Notes under the pieces: model-generated
What the model was told of the DNA's origin: nothing
The model's database searches: none
What the model saw: only the letters and a program-made list of their open reading frames with translations
Program-made: the position numbers and the translations under genes
DNA from: Actinomycetes bacterium
GTDB taxonomy: Bacteria > Actinomycetota > Thermoleophilia > RBG-16-64-13
Reading direction: 5' to 3'
Length of the DNA stretch: 7,022 nt
NCBI GenBank assembly: GCA_021815245.1
Contig: JAKAHF010000112.1
Coordinates: 1 to 7,022, forward strand
In this document: in pieces, positions 1 through 6,403 of the stretch
Layout: each line of letters opens with the position of its first letter
How positions within the stretch are numbered: position 1 is the stretch's first letter

Positions 1-595
1 GACCGTCTTCAACCTGATCACCTCGATCTATCAGATCGATCGGGGCAGCATCAAGTTCAAAGACAAAGAGATCGCCGGTCTCGCGCCACACAAGATCTGT
101 CACTCGGGCATCGCGCGCACCTATCAGCTCACCCGCGCGTTCCTCAAGATGTCGGCCTTCGACAACGTGATGACGGCCGCCGTCTATGGGGGCAGGCACC
201 CCACTGGCCCCAAGGAGCGCGCGCTGGAGGCGCTCGAGCTCGTCGAGCTGTCGCCGAAGCGTGACGTCAAGGTGGCTCATCTGACGCTCTCAGATCGGCG
301 CTTGGTCGAGATCGCTATGGGGCTGGCTTCGATGCCGTCGCTGATCTTGCTCGACGAGCCCATGGCAGGTCTCACAGCGACCGAGATCAACCACCTGCTC
401 GATGTGATCAGGGCCACACGTGATGAGCGCAAGTTCGCCATCCTCTGGATCGAACACCGTGTCGACGCGGTGCTCGACTTCTGCGATCGTGTGGCCGTGA
501 TCGACTATGGGGCGAAGATTGCTGATGGTTGCCCCGACGACGTGGCGTGTGACCCCAAAGTGATTGAGGCGTACCTTGGCGAACCAGCTGCTTGA
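1..595 (+). CDS. livG: LivG-like branched-chain amino acid-type ABC transporter ATP-binding protein (5' partial)
   Basis: This is one of the two cytoplasmic ATPases that power a LIV/HAAT-type importer. The reading frame is open from base 2, and the visible 197 residues begin just after where the Walker A lysine-threonine would be, so about 40 N-terminal residues including Walker A lie outside the window. Visible motifs, counted from base 2, are a Q-loop in RTYQLTRAF (Gln42), an ABC signature in the variant form LTLSDRR (94-100) instead of LSGGQ, Walker B LILLDEP (114-120) with catalytic Glu119, and an H-loop IEHR (His152). The C-terminal IEAYLGE is typical of LivG proteins. LivG-family members often carry a degenerate signature, so this alone does not suggest inactivity. 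The gene overlaps the next ATPase gene by 20 bases. LivG identity over LivF rests on the RTYQ Q-loop, the H-loop histidine and the gene order. The transported substrate cannot be read from the ATPase. Confidence 0.93.
   Translation, partial: TVFNLITSIYQIDRGSIKFKDKEIAGLAPHKICHSGIARTYQLTRAFLKMSAFDNVMTAAVYGGRHPTGPKERALEALELVELSPKRDVKVAHLTLSDRRLVEIAMGLASMPSLILLDEPMAGLTATEINHLLDVIRATRDERKFAILWIEHRVDAVLDFCDRVAVIDYGAKIADGCPDDVACDPKVIEAYLGEPAA
566..569 (+). promoter_or_regulatory. Ribosome binding site choosing the TTG start of livF
   Basis: GAGG lies six bases before TTG 576, inside the last codons of livG. It supports the TTG at 576 over the in-frame TTG at 564. The 576 start yields the N-terminus MANQLLEVKDLSVSYG, which matches the usual LivF beginning; starting at 564 would add four residues and put GAGG inside the gene. 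Confidence 0.6.
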
Positions 596-1310
596 AGTCA
601 AGGACCTCAGCGTTTCGTACGGCGACGTCAAGGCGCTGCTGGACGTCTCGTTGGAGGTCGAAGAAGGAACGATCGTTGCCCTCGTAGGCTCCAACGGAGC
701 CGGCAAGTCGACCCTGTTGAAGGCGATCGCCGGCCTGCTGCAGCCCTCGCAGGGGCAGATCATGTTTCAGGGTGAGGATCTGGGCCGTCTCAGCACGAAG
801 CACCGGGTCGACCGGGGCGTCGTACTCGTGCCCGAGGGCCGCAGGCTCTTCCAGACGCTCACAGTGCTCGAGAACCTCCGCTTGGGTGCGTACCTGCCCA
901 AGGCGAGGGCCAGCTACGACGAGTCTCTCGAGCGGGTGTTCACCCTGTTTCCGATCCTGAAGGAGCGCGCCGACGGCAAGGCCGGTCTTTTGAGCGGTGG
1001 TGAGCAGCAGATGCTCGCCATCGGCCGGGCTGTGATGGCGCATCCCAGGATGGTCATGATCGATGAGGCCTCTCTTGGTCTCAGCCCGATCCTGACCAGG
1101 AGGATCTTCGAACTGATCGTGGCGCTCAACCAGCAGGGGACCACGGTTCTCATGGTCGAGCAGAACATCCACATGGCCTTGAACAATTGCCACAAGGCGT
1201 ACGTTATGAAAACGGGGCATATCGTGATGAACGGCACGGGGCAGGAGCTGCTGGCCAACCCCGACATACGCAAGGCGTACGTCGGCGAGCGCGGGAGCAA
1301 GTTGGTATGA
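576..1310 (+). CDS. livF: LivF-like branched-chain amino acid-type ABC transporter ATP-binding protein
   Basis: This is the second cytoplasmic ATPase of the LIV/HAAT-type importer, 244 residues from the TTG at 576, close to the usual 230-240 residues of LivF. Motifs in order are Walker A GSNGAGKST (38-46), the LivF-type Q-loop variant VLVPEGRRLF (around Glu87), signature LSGGEQQ (139-145), Walker B MVMIDEAS (159-166) with catalytic Glu164, and MVEQN (193-197), where Gln196 replaces the H-loop histidine as is common in LivF. The VPEGR and VEQN motifs separate LivF from LivG. It would form the heterodimer with the upstream ATPase, beneath the two permeases encoded next. The start overlaps livG by 20 bases, and the stop (TGA 1308-1310) overlaps the livH ATG as ATGA, so the cassette is probably translationally coupled. 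A TTG start at 564 is possible but has poorer ribosome-site spacing. Confidence 0.95.
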   Translation: MANQLLEVKDLSVSYGDVKALLDVSLEVEEGTIVALVGSNGAGKSTLLKAIAGLLQPSQGQIMFQGEDLGRLSTKHRVDRGVVLVPEGRRLFQTLTVLENLRLGAYLPKARASYDESLERVFTLFPILKERADGKAGLLSGGEQQMLAIGRAVMAHPRMVMIDEASLGLSPILTRRIFELIVALNQQGTTVLMVEQNIHMALNNCHKAYVMKTGHIVMNGTGQELLANPDIRKAYVGERGSKLV

Positions 1311-2185
1311 CGCTCCTCCAAGTCAGCATCAACGGCATCCTTCTCGGGTCGATGTATGGCATCGCGGCGGCTGGACTCAGCCTCATTTTCGGCACGATGC
1401 GCATCATCTACCTCGCTCAGGGCACGATGATCGTGTTCTTCGCCTTCCTCGTGTACTGGCTCTTCGTGAAGTTGCACATAGACCCATACATATGTCTGCT
1501 CATAATCGTGCCGTTCGCGTTTGCCCTGGGATTGGGTCTCTTCTACCTGCTGTTCCGAAAGGCGGCCGCTCTCGAGGACAAGAACGTCTCGCTCCTCATA
1601 GCGGTGGGCCTCATGTATCTCATCGAGAACGCCATCCTCAAGGTCTGGGGCGCAAGCCCGAGGGGGCTCGACATCTCCTACGGCGGCGCCGTTCTCAAGA
1701 TGGGCGAGATCAGGGTGGCATGGTTGCGCTTGGCCCTGTTGGGCCTGGCGATCGTCTCAGCCCTCGTGGTGTTCTTGTTCTTGAAGAAGACGCGTCTGGG
1801 CACGGCCGTCCGCGCCGCCGCCGAAGACATGCAGGCGACCACCCTTCAGGGCATCAACTCAGCGTGGGTATGCGCGGTCAGCTTCGCGGTGGGCATCGGT
1901 TTGGCGGGCGTCGCCGGCGTGGGTATGTCGACGGTCTACTCCTTTGACTACCAGTTCGGGTTCACCTTCGCCATCAAGGCCCTGATCGCCCTGTCGCTCG
2001 GTGGCATCGGCAACGTCTTCGGGGCGCTGGCCGGTGGTCTCATACTCGGCATCATCGAGAACCTTACCGCCTACTACCTCAGCATCAGCTGGATCGAGGC
2101 GGTCTCCTACGGTGTGTTCATCCTGGTGCTGATCTTCCTGCCACAAGGCCTGTTCGGCAGGCGCGGCATCGTAAAGAAGGCCTGA
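1307..2185 (+). CDS. livH: LivH-like branched-chain amino acid-type ABC transporter permease
   Basis: This is an inner-membrane permease of the LIV/HAAT importer, 292 residues against roughly 290-310 for the family. It has about eight hydrophobic segments, starting with NGILLGSMYGIAAAGLSLIF (9-28). The LivH hallmark after the first segment, normally close to INFAHG, reads IIYLAQG (33-39). The cytoplasmic EAA-type coupling loop, which docks on the ATPases, spans about 163-184 (TRLGTAVRAAAEDMQA and following). FAIKALIALSLGGIGNVFGA (221-240) is the conserved segment near the C-terminus, and LPQGLFGRRG closes the protein. The ATG at 1307 overlaps the livF stop and has GGGAG (1293-1297) nine bases upstream. 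The open frame extends further 5', to 1187, but that part lies inside livF and is not expected to be translated. Family-level identity is secure; the solute is not known. Confidence 0.95.
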   Translation: MTLLQVSINGILLGSMYGIAAAGLSLIFGTMRIIYLAQGTMIVFFAFLVYWLFVKLHIDPYICLLIIVPFAFALGLGLFYLLFRKAAALEDKNVSLLIAVGLMYLIENAILKVWGASPRGLDISYGGAVLKMGEIRVAWLRLALLGLAIVSALVVFLFLKKTRLGTAVRAAAEDMQATTLQGINSAWVCAVSFAVGIGLAGVAGVGMSTVYSFDYQFGFTFAIKALIALSLGGIGNVFGALAGGLILGIIENLTAYYLSISWIEAVSYGVFILVLIFLPQGLFGRRGIVKKA

Positions 2186-3246
2186 TGGAAAAGGCGAGCG
2201 CAATGACCGACGACACGAGCAAGGCGGAAGGCATGTTTGAGCGGGTCCTGGGCCGACTCGGCCCTCGTAGGATGACCTGGCTGATCGTAGCTGTGATCAT
2301 AGTGGTGTTCTTCGCGACGCTTCCTCTGTACTACGACGTTCACAACGGCCAGTGGGGCATCTTCTTCTTCACGGTGTTCATCTACGGCGTCGTCGCGCAG
2401 GGATGGAATCTCGTGGCCGGCTACACAGGCCAGATCAGCCTGGGTCAGAACTGCTTCTTCGGCATCGGGGCGTTCACCACCGCGTTGCTGTGGTTCTGGG
2501 GCGTCACTCATACGGGATACTGGTTCGATCCGGTGCTGATCATCCTGAGCGCGATCACACCGGCGATTCTTGCCGTTATGATCGGCATCCCTTTGCTGTC
2601 GCGCCTTCGCGGCGACTACTTCTCGTTCGGCACACTGGGCATGGGCATGATCGTCTCGGTCATCTTCCTGAACGGCGGAAACCTCACGGGCGGCAGCGAA
2701 GGCAAGCTGCTCATCAAGGTCATGCCCGAGGGCGTCGAGTTCAATCTGCGCACTCACTACTACGCCGCTCTTTGCGTGGCGATCATCGCGACGATCGTGG
2801 TGTACTGGATGACCAACTCACGGATAGGTCTGGCGTTGAAGGCTATCAGGGAGGATGAGGTCTCGGCCGCTTCTCACGGCATCAACGTGCTGAAGTACAA
2901 GATCATCGCATTCGCCGTCGCGGCGTCTCTCGCCGGGCTGGCGGGCAGCATCTACACGTACTATCTGCTCCACCCGATGCCGATGAACGTGTTTGCCCAG
3001 AACTGGCTGTTCCTGCCCATCCTGATGGTCGTGCTCGGGGGCACCGGGACGATCATCGGACCATGGATAGGGTCGCTGCTCATCTACTTCATCGCCTGGT
3101 ACGGAGACAAGTACTTCACGGGCTGGCACCCTGTCATCTTGGGAGTGATCATCATCGCGGTGATGCTGCTCATGCCGGGCGGCCTCGCCGGGCTTGGTGC
3201 GAAGGTGTCGGGCTGGGGATCCGGAGGCCGCGTGACAGGACGCTGA
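2185..3246 (+). CDS. livM: LivM-like branched-chain amino acid-type ABC transporter permease
   Basis: This is the second inner-membrane permease, 353 residues, pairing with the LivH-like protein. A polar N-terminal stretch of about 30 residues precedes the first membrane segment (31-48). The LivM hallmark GYTGQISLGQ (79-88) is present, followed by LRGDYFSFGTLGMG (141-154), the EAA-type coupling loop RIGLALKAIREDEVSAASHG (213-232), and the C-terminal LGGTGTIIGPWIG (284-296). A short Gly/Arg-rich cytoplasmic tail ends the protein. The ATG at 2185 shares one base with the livH stop (TGATG) and has AAGAAGG (2174-2180) four bases upstream. An in-frame ATG at 2203 could also serve and would remove six residues. 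A 9-bp hairpin begins on the stop codon. The binding protein that would complete the importer is not between these genes and is probably upstream of the window. Confidence 0.95.
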   Translation: MEKASAMTDDTSKAEGMFERVLGRLGPRRMTWLIVAVIIVVFFATLPLYYDVHNGQWGIFFFTVFIYGVVAQGWNLVAGYTGQISLGQNCFFGIGAFTTALLWFWGVTHTGYWFDPVLIILSAITPAILAVMIGIPLLSRLRGDYFSFGTLGMGMIVSVIFLNGGNLTGGSEGKLLIKVMPEGVEFNLRTHYYAALCVAIIATIVVYWMTNSRIGLALKAIREDEVSAASHGINVLKYKIIAFAVAASLAGLAGSIYTYYLLHPMPMNVFAQNWLFLPILMVVLGGTGTIIGPWIGSLLIYFIAWYGDKYFTGWHPVILGVIIIAVMLLMPGGLAGLGAKVSGWGSGGRVTGR

Positions 3247-3267
3247 CCGCCGAATACGCGGCGGTCA
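3244..3267 (+). terminator. GC-rich hairpin on the livM stop codon; possible terminator or mRNA 3' stabiliser
   Basis: TGACCGCCG (3244-3252) pairs perfectly with CGGCGGTCA (3259-3267) around a six-base loop (AATACG). The first three stem bases are the livM stop codon. No T-run follows, so it does not look like a classical Rho-independent terminator. It could be an attenuating or RNA-protecting hairpin separating the transporter genes from the catabolic genes. The structure is seen directly; its role is inferred. Confidence 0.4.
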
Positions 3268-3355
3268 CTCAACTGAGACGTGATATCGGCCTCTCGATTC
3301 CACCGGGAAGTCGATTGCCGGAGTCGTAGCTCCGCTGCGCACACATCCTCGTGAT

Positions 3356-3360
3356 AGGAG
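3356..3360 (+). promoter_or_regulatory. Ribosome binding site supporting the TTG start of the cupin gene
   Basis: AGGAG lies seven bases before TTG 3368. There is no in-frame ATG until residue 48, inside the cupin fold, so the TTG is the credible start. Confidence 0.7.
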
Positions 3361-3367
3361 AGTTGGT

Positions 3368-3817
3368 TTGAGCGATTCTGACACTTCCCGATTGATAGTT
3401 ACGGAGCTCAAGACTCCGGAATCGAAGAACCTCATCGCCGAGGCCTATTCGAAGTACGCGAAGCGCATCCTGTGGCTCGACGAGAACGTGGTGGACGGCG
3501 CCTTCCACATGAACACCGCCTGGTATCTGAAAGCCGCCCAGACGCTGGAAAGCAGTTCGCACGTACACGACACCGACGAGATCATCGGCTTCTTCGGCAA
3601 CGATCCCGACGACCCGTACGATCTGGGTGGCGAGATCGAGATCTGGCTCGAAGACGACAAGCACGTGATCGATCGCACCGCCATGATCTTCGTGCCGGCC
3701 GGTATGGTGCACTGCCCGTTGGTGCTCAAGAGGGTCGACCGTCCTATCTTTCATTTCACGATCGTGAGCGGCGGCCGGTACCTCAAAGATGAGGGCGGCG
3801 GCCTGGTCGAAGGCTGA
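3368..3817 (+). CDS. Small single-domain cupin protein, function unknown
   Basis: This is a 149-residue soluble protein with no signal peptide. I recognise a cupin beta-barrel from HVHDTDEIIGFFG (65-77), which gives the first cupin motif with probable metal ligands His65, His67 and Glu71, and from the second motif FVPAGMVHCPL (108-118) with His115. The acidic stretch NDPDDPYDLGGEIEIWLEDD (78-97) lies between the motifs. All four usual metal positions are filled, so a divalent metal site is expected. Small cupins include isomerases, epimerases, dioxygenases, lyases and ligand-sensing proteins; the sequence does not say which. It has no DNA-binding domain, so it is not a cupin regulator of the AraC or XRE type. 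It stands between the importer and the dehydrogenase genes, with gaps of 121 and 187 bases, and may act on or bind the imported compound. Confidence 0.8.
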   Translation: MSDSDTSRLIVTELKTPESKNLIAEAYSKYAKRILWLDENVVDGAFHMNTAWYLKAAQTLESSSHVHDTDEIIGFFGNDPDDPYDLGGEIEIWLEDDKHVIDRTAMIFVPAGMVHCPLVLKRVDRPIFHFTIVSGGRYLKDEGGGLVEG

Positions 3818-3858
3818 CCGTTGAATGAACGCGCCGGGGACTTTTTGTCGAAAACGAA

Positions 3859-3864
3859 TATGAT
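3859..3864 (+). promoter_or_regulatory. Candidate -10 element in the 187-base leader before the SDR gene
   Basis: TATGAT (5 of 6 to TATAAT) sits in a short AT-rich island (about 3841-3866) that stands out in an otherwise GC-rich gap. No good -35 hexamer lies 16-18 bases upstream: TTGTCG at 3845 is too close and TTGAAT at 3821 too far. The rest of the gap (3818-4004) shows no convincing gene, terminator or long repeat. Confidence 0.2.
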
Positions 3865-4004
3865 TCAGTGAGTGCAAGATCCAGGCCCGCCGATCGTGCA
3901 CACGCGCGAGTAGCGTCAGATCGATCAAGGCGGCTGATGGCCTCCGGGTGGGCAGAGAGCGAAGGTCGTGATTCAGCCGTGAACCAGCAAGGAGAAGCGA
4001 TAGC

Positions 4005-4826
4005 ATGAGGCTGCAAGGCAAGACCGCACTGATCACCGGGGGAGGCGCCGGCATCGGCGCCGCGCTCGCGACCCTGTTCACGGCTGAAGGCGCCAAGGTC
4101 TGCATCACGGGCCGCCGCCAGGCCGCCCTCGATGGGGTCGCCGCCTGTCTTCCGGCAGGCAGTTGCGCCACCTGCTCGGGCGACGTCACCAGTTACGACG
4201 ACGCTCAGGCAATGGTGCAGAAGGCCCTTGGTCTCACGGGCCGTCTGGACATTCTCATCAACAATGCCGGCATCGACAACGCCGGAACGGTCACCGATGT
4301 CGACCCCGAGATCTTCCGTGCCGTCGTCGAGACCAACCTCGTGGGGCCCTTCCTCATGATCAAGGCCGCCCTTCCGCACATGCTTTCGGCCGGTGGGGGT
4401 GTGATTCTCAACGTGTCGTCACTGGCGGGCATACGCTGTCTGCCGGGCATGCCCGCCTACTGCGCGTCCAAAGCGGGCCTGAACCATCTTACCCGGCAGG
4501 TCGCTCTCGACTATGGCGCGGCGGGCATTCGCTGCAACGTCATCTGCCCCGGGGGAGTGCGCACCGAGATGCTCGAGCACTCCATGGCGCCGATCGTGGA
4601 AGGACTGAAGACCGATCTCGACGGTGTCTTCTCCCTCATGACCGCCAACTCACCCCTACGCCGCATCGCGTCGCCCGAGGAGATCGCGCGCACGTGCCTG
4701 ACCCTGGTCAGCGATGACACGTCGTACATGACCGGCGCTGAGATCGTCGTCGACGGCGGCACGCACGTGGTCGACGCGAACGCGACATGGCTGAGTGGCA
4801 CGGGCATGAAGTGGGGAGGAGCCTGA
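4005..4826 (+). CDS. Short-chain dehydrogenase/reductase (classical SDR family)
   Basis: This is an NAD(P)-dependent oxidoreductase of 273 residues, slightly longer than the usual 250 because of a C-terminal tail after residue 255. Motifs in order are the cofactor glycine motif TGGGAGIG (11-18), NNAG (86-89), Asn111, catalytic Ser139 in NVSSLAG, the YxxxK pair Tyr152 and Lys156, and the PG motif at 182-183. The full Asn-Ser-Tyr-Lys tetrad is present. After the second beta strand the sequence is ITGRR (34-38), with no acidic residue at the end of the strand, which leans towards NADP(H) but is not decisive. The substrate is probably a hydroxyl or keto group on a small metabolite; FabG-like or sugar/polyol dehydrogenase activities are both possible. 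The ATG at 4005 follows AAGGAGA (3989-3995). The protein is cysteine-rich for an SDR (for example C48, C54, C57, C145, C153, C177, C181). Confidence 0.93.
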   Translation: MRLQGKTALITGGGAGIGAALATLFTAEGAKVCITGRRQAALDGVAACLPAGSCATCSGDVTSYDDAQAMVQKALGLTGRLDILINNAGIDNAGTVTDVDPEIFRAVVETNLVGPFLMIKAALPHMLSAGGGVILNVSSLAGIRCLPGMPAYCASKAGLNHLTRQVALDYGAAGIRCNVICPGGVRTEMLEHSMAPIVEGLKTDLDGVFSLMTANSPLRRIASPEEIARTCLTLVSDDTSYMTGAEIVVDGGTHVVDANATWLSGTGMKWGGA

Positions 4827-4875
4827 TCGCCGCCGAGCGCGGCCCCACTGCTCGCATCGAAGAAAGGAGAAGCAT

Positions 4876-5334
4876 ATGTCCGGTGAACAGGAACTGCGCA
4901 CTACCCGCCTCCATCACGTCGGCATCGTCGTAAGAGACATGGAGAAGGCCATCGCCCACTTCGAGGCGCTGGGATTCGGACCGTTCAAGTTCGACGAAGA
5001 GCACAAGACCTTCACGATCCCGTTCGTGGGTGAGCTCCACGGCCAACCGGCCGAGTGGAAGACCACCATCAGCAACGCGAAGATGGGTGACGTCGAGCTA
5101 GAGCTGCTCGAACCGACCGAAGGCCCGCAGGCCCTCCGCGAGTCGCTCGATGCCACCGGTGAGGGCCTGCATCATATCGGCTGGCTGACCGACGACATCC
5201 AGGGCGAGATCGCCCGAGCCACGGCGCGCGGCGCCAAGGTCTGGTGCAGCTCATTCCCCGCCGGGCAGCCTGGATTCTGCTATTTCGAGGGTAGCGACAT
5301 CGGCAACCTGGCCATCGAGCTACGGGAGCCGTGA
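4876..5334 (+). CDS. VOC-superfamily (glyoxalase-fold) protein, methylmalonyl-CoA epimerase-like
   Basis: This is a 152-residue vicinal-oxygen-chelate protein with two beta-alpha-beta-beta-beta repeats. The first repeat starts at LHHVGIVVRDMEKAIAHFEA (12-31), the second at GLHHIGWLTDDIQGEIARA (97-115). Likely metal ligands by comparison with methylmalonyl-CoA epimerase are His14, Glu76 (in VELELLEP), His100 and Glu148 (in LAIELRE), one per expected strand, so a metal-dependent enzyme is likely. Length and motifs fit epimerases best, but no methylmalonyl-CoA mutase or carboxylase gene is nearby, so the real substrate is probably another one, such as a hydroxy-keto intermediate of this pathway. 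VOC lyases and dioxygenases are alternatives. The ATG at 4876 has GGAG (4866-4869) six bases upstream, and the stop is one base before the next start, which implies co-expression with the downstream dehydrogenase. Confidence 0.85.
   Translation: MSGEQELRTTRLHHVGIVVRDMEKAIAHFEALGFGPFKFDEEHKTFTIPFVGELHGQPAEWKTTISNAKMGDVELELLEPTEGPQALRESLDATGEGLHHIGWLTDDIQGEIARATARGAKVWCSSFPAGQPGFCYFEGSDIGNLAIELREP
5324..5328 (+). promoter_or_regulatory. Ribosome binding site supporting the GTG start of the zinc dehydrogenase
   Basis: GGGAG lies seven bases before GTG 5336, within the last codons of the VOC gene. It supports GTG as start; the resulting N-terminus MKVARTYGPHDIRIDDIAEP is typical for this enzyme family. 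Confidence 0.65.
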
Positions 5335-5335
5335 C

Positions 5336-6355
5336 GTGAAAGTCGCACGCACATACGGGCCGCACGACATCCGCATCGACGACATCGCCGAGCCCGTCCC
5401 GGGCCCGGGTGAAGTCAAGGTCAAGATCGCCTATTGCGGTATCTGCGGCAGCGACCCGGAGATCTACGAAGGCACATTCAGCCTCCTGAAGGCTCCGTGG
5501 TGGCCGCCGGCTCCCTTCACGACAGGGCATGAGGCCTCGGGCGTCATCACTGAGCTCGGCCCCGGTCTGCTGGGCGACTGGAGGGTCGGCCAGCGAGTGG
5601 CCATGAACTTCCGCAAGTACTGCGGCACCTGCTACTACTGCCGCAACAAGATGGAGCAGTTCTGCGAGTACGTGAAATCGTACGAAGCCGGCTTCGCGGA
5701 ATACGCCTTGTACGACGAGAGTTGCCTGTACCCACTGCCCGACGACGTGAGTTTCGAGCGGGGGGCCATGCTGGAACCCGTCACCATCGCGGTGCACGCG
5801 GTCGATCAGGGCAACATCGTGCCGGGCAAATCGGTGGCCATCTCGGGCGGCGGCACCATCGGCCTACTGGTACAGCAGGTAGCGATGAAGGCCGGTGCAG
5901 CGAGAGTGCTGGTCAGTGACCCCATGCCCGAGAAGCGCGAATACGCCAAGCGCTTCGGGGCCGACTGGACGATCGACCCTCTCAAGGAAGACCTCGTGGC
6001 GACGGGCCGGGCTCTCATGGACGGCCGGGGCTTCGACACGGTCTTCGAGTGCAGCGGCAACTTCGGCGCGATCGCGGCGACGATCCCGCTGGCCGACAGG
6101 TATGGCACGATCGTGTGGGCGGGCTCCTATCCAGAGGACGCCACCTATCCCATCAACCCGTGCTACATGTTCGGCAACGAACTGACCGTCCGCTCCACGA
6201 TCCTCGCGCCCTACGTGTTCCCGAGGGCGCTCAAGCTCCTATCGAAGCTCGATCTCGAGCCGATGATCACCGAGATCGTCCCCCTCGAGGAGATCGGCAA
6301 AGCGCTCGCCGGCCGCAAGAACAGCACGGCCATCAAGATACTGGTCAAACCCTGA
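5336..6355 (+). CDS. Zinc-dependent medium-chain alcohol/polyol dehydrogenase (MDR family)
   Basis: This is an NAD(P)-dependent alcohol dehydrogenase, 339 residues, the normal length for the sorbitol/threonine/butanediol dehydrogenase group. Catalytic zinc ligands are Cys37 (in CGICGSD), His65 with Glu66 (in GHEASG), and probably Glu147 (in MLEPVTIAVHA) as in sorbitol dehydrogenase. A structural zinc lobe is complete, with Cys96, Cys99, Cys102 and Cys110. The Rossmann motif is SGGGTIG (170-176), and Asp195 after the second strand favours NAD over NADP. The family acts on secondary alcohols, polyols, threonine or 2,3-butanediol; the substrate here is not determined. A short insertion KAPWWPPAPF (52-61) precedes the catalytic histidine. 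The GTG start follows the VOC stop by one base, indicating coupling. Its neighbours, an SDR and a transketolase, fit oxidation of a polyol or sugar-like compound to a ketose. Confidence 0.94.
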   Translation: MKVARTYGPHDIRIDDIAEPVPGPGEVKVKIAYCGICGSDPEIYEGTFSLLKAPWWPPAPFTTGHEASGVITELGPGLLGDWRVGQRVAMNFRKYCGTCYYCRNKMEQFCEYVKSYEAGFAEYALYDESCLYPLPDDVSFERGAMLEPVTIAVHAVDQGNIVPGKSVAISGGGTIGLLVQQVAMKAGAARVLVSDPMPEKREYAKRFGADWTIDPLKEDLVATGRALMDGRGFDTVFECSGNFGAIAATIPLADRYGTIVWAGSYPEDATYPINPCYMFGNELTVRSTILAPYVFPRALKLLSKLDLEPMITEIVPLEEIGKALAGRKNSTAIKILVKP

Positions 6356-6403
6356 ACGTCGGTTGGAAGATCAAGTCATCGAAAGAAGTGACGAGGTTGC
6401 CCT

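Noticed and set aside
408..1220. Minus-strand open frame of 270 residues opposite livG and livF
   Set aside because: The opposite strand has complete ABC ATPase motifs. The antisense protein is His/Arg/Asp-rich, typical of shadow frames in GC-rich DNA.
1187..1306. 40-residue N-terminal extension of livH back into livF
   Set aside because: The segment is polar and overlaps livF coding sequence. The ATG at 1307 has a ribosome site and gives the normal LivH N-terminus.
3319..3334. Short dyad CGGAG-TCGTAG-CTCCG before the cupin gene
   Set aside because: A 5-bp stem is expected by chance in GC-rich DNA and no T-run or partner structure supports a terminator or operator.
3805..3846. Possible Rho-independent terminator after the cupin gene (GGTC/GACC stem and the T-run at 3842-3846)
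   Set aside because: The stem is only 4 bp and lies more than 20 bases from the T-run, so it does not form a terminator.
3269..4189. Long minus-strand open frame (306 residues) opposite the cupin gene, the 187-base leader and the SDR start
   Set aside because: It is antisense to two well-supported genes, has low-complexity composition, no recognisable domain and no convincing ribosome site. It is a GC-driven shadow frame.
5069..5797. Minus-strand open frame of 242 residues opposite the VOC and dehydrogenase genes
   Set aside because: It is antisense to two enzymes with complete ligand sets and shows no motif of its own.
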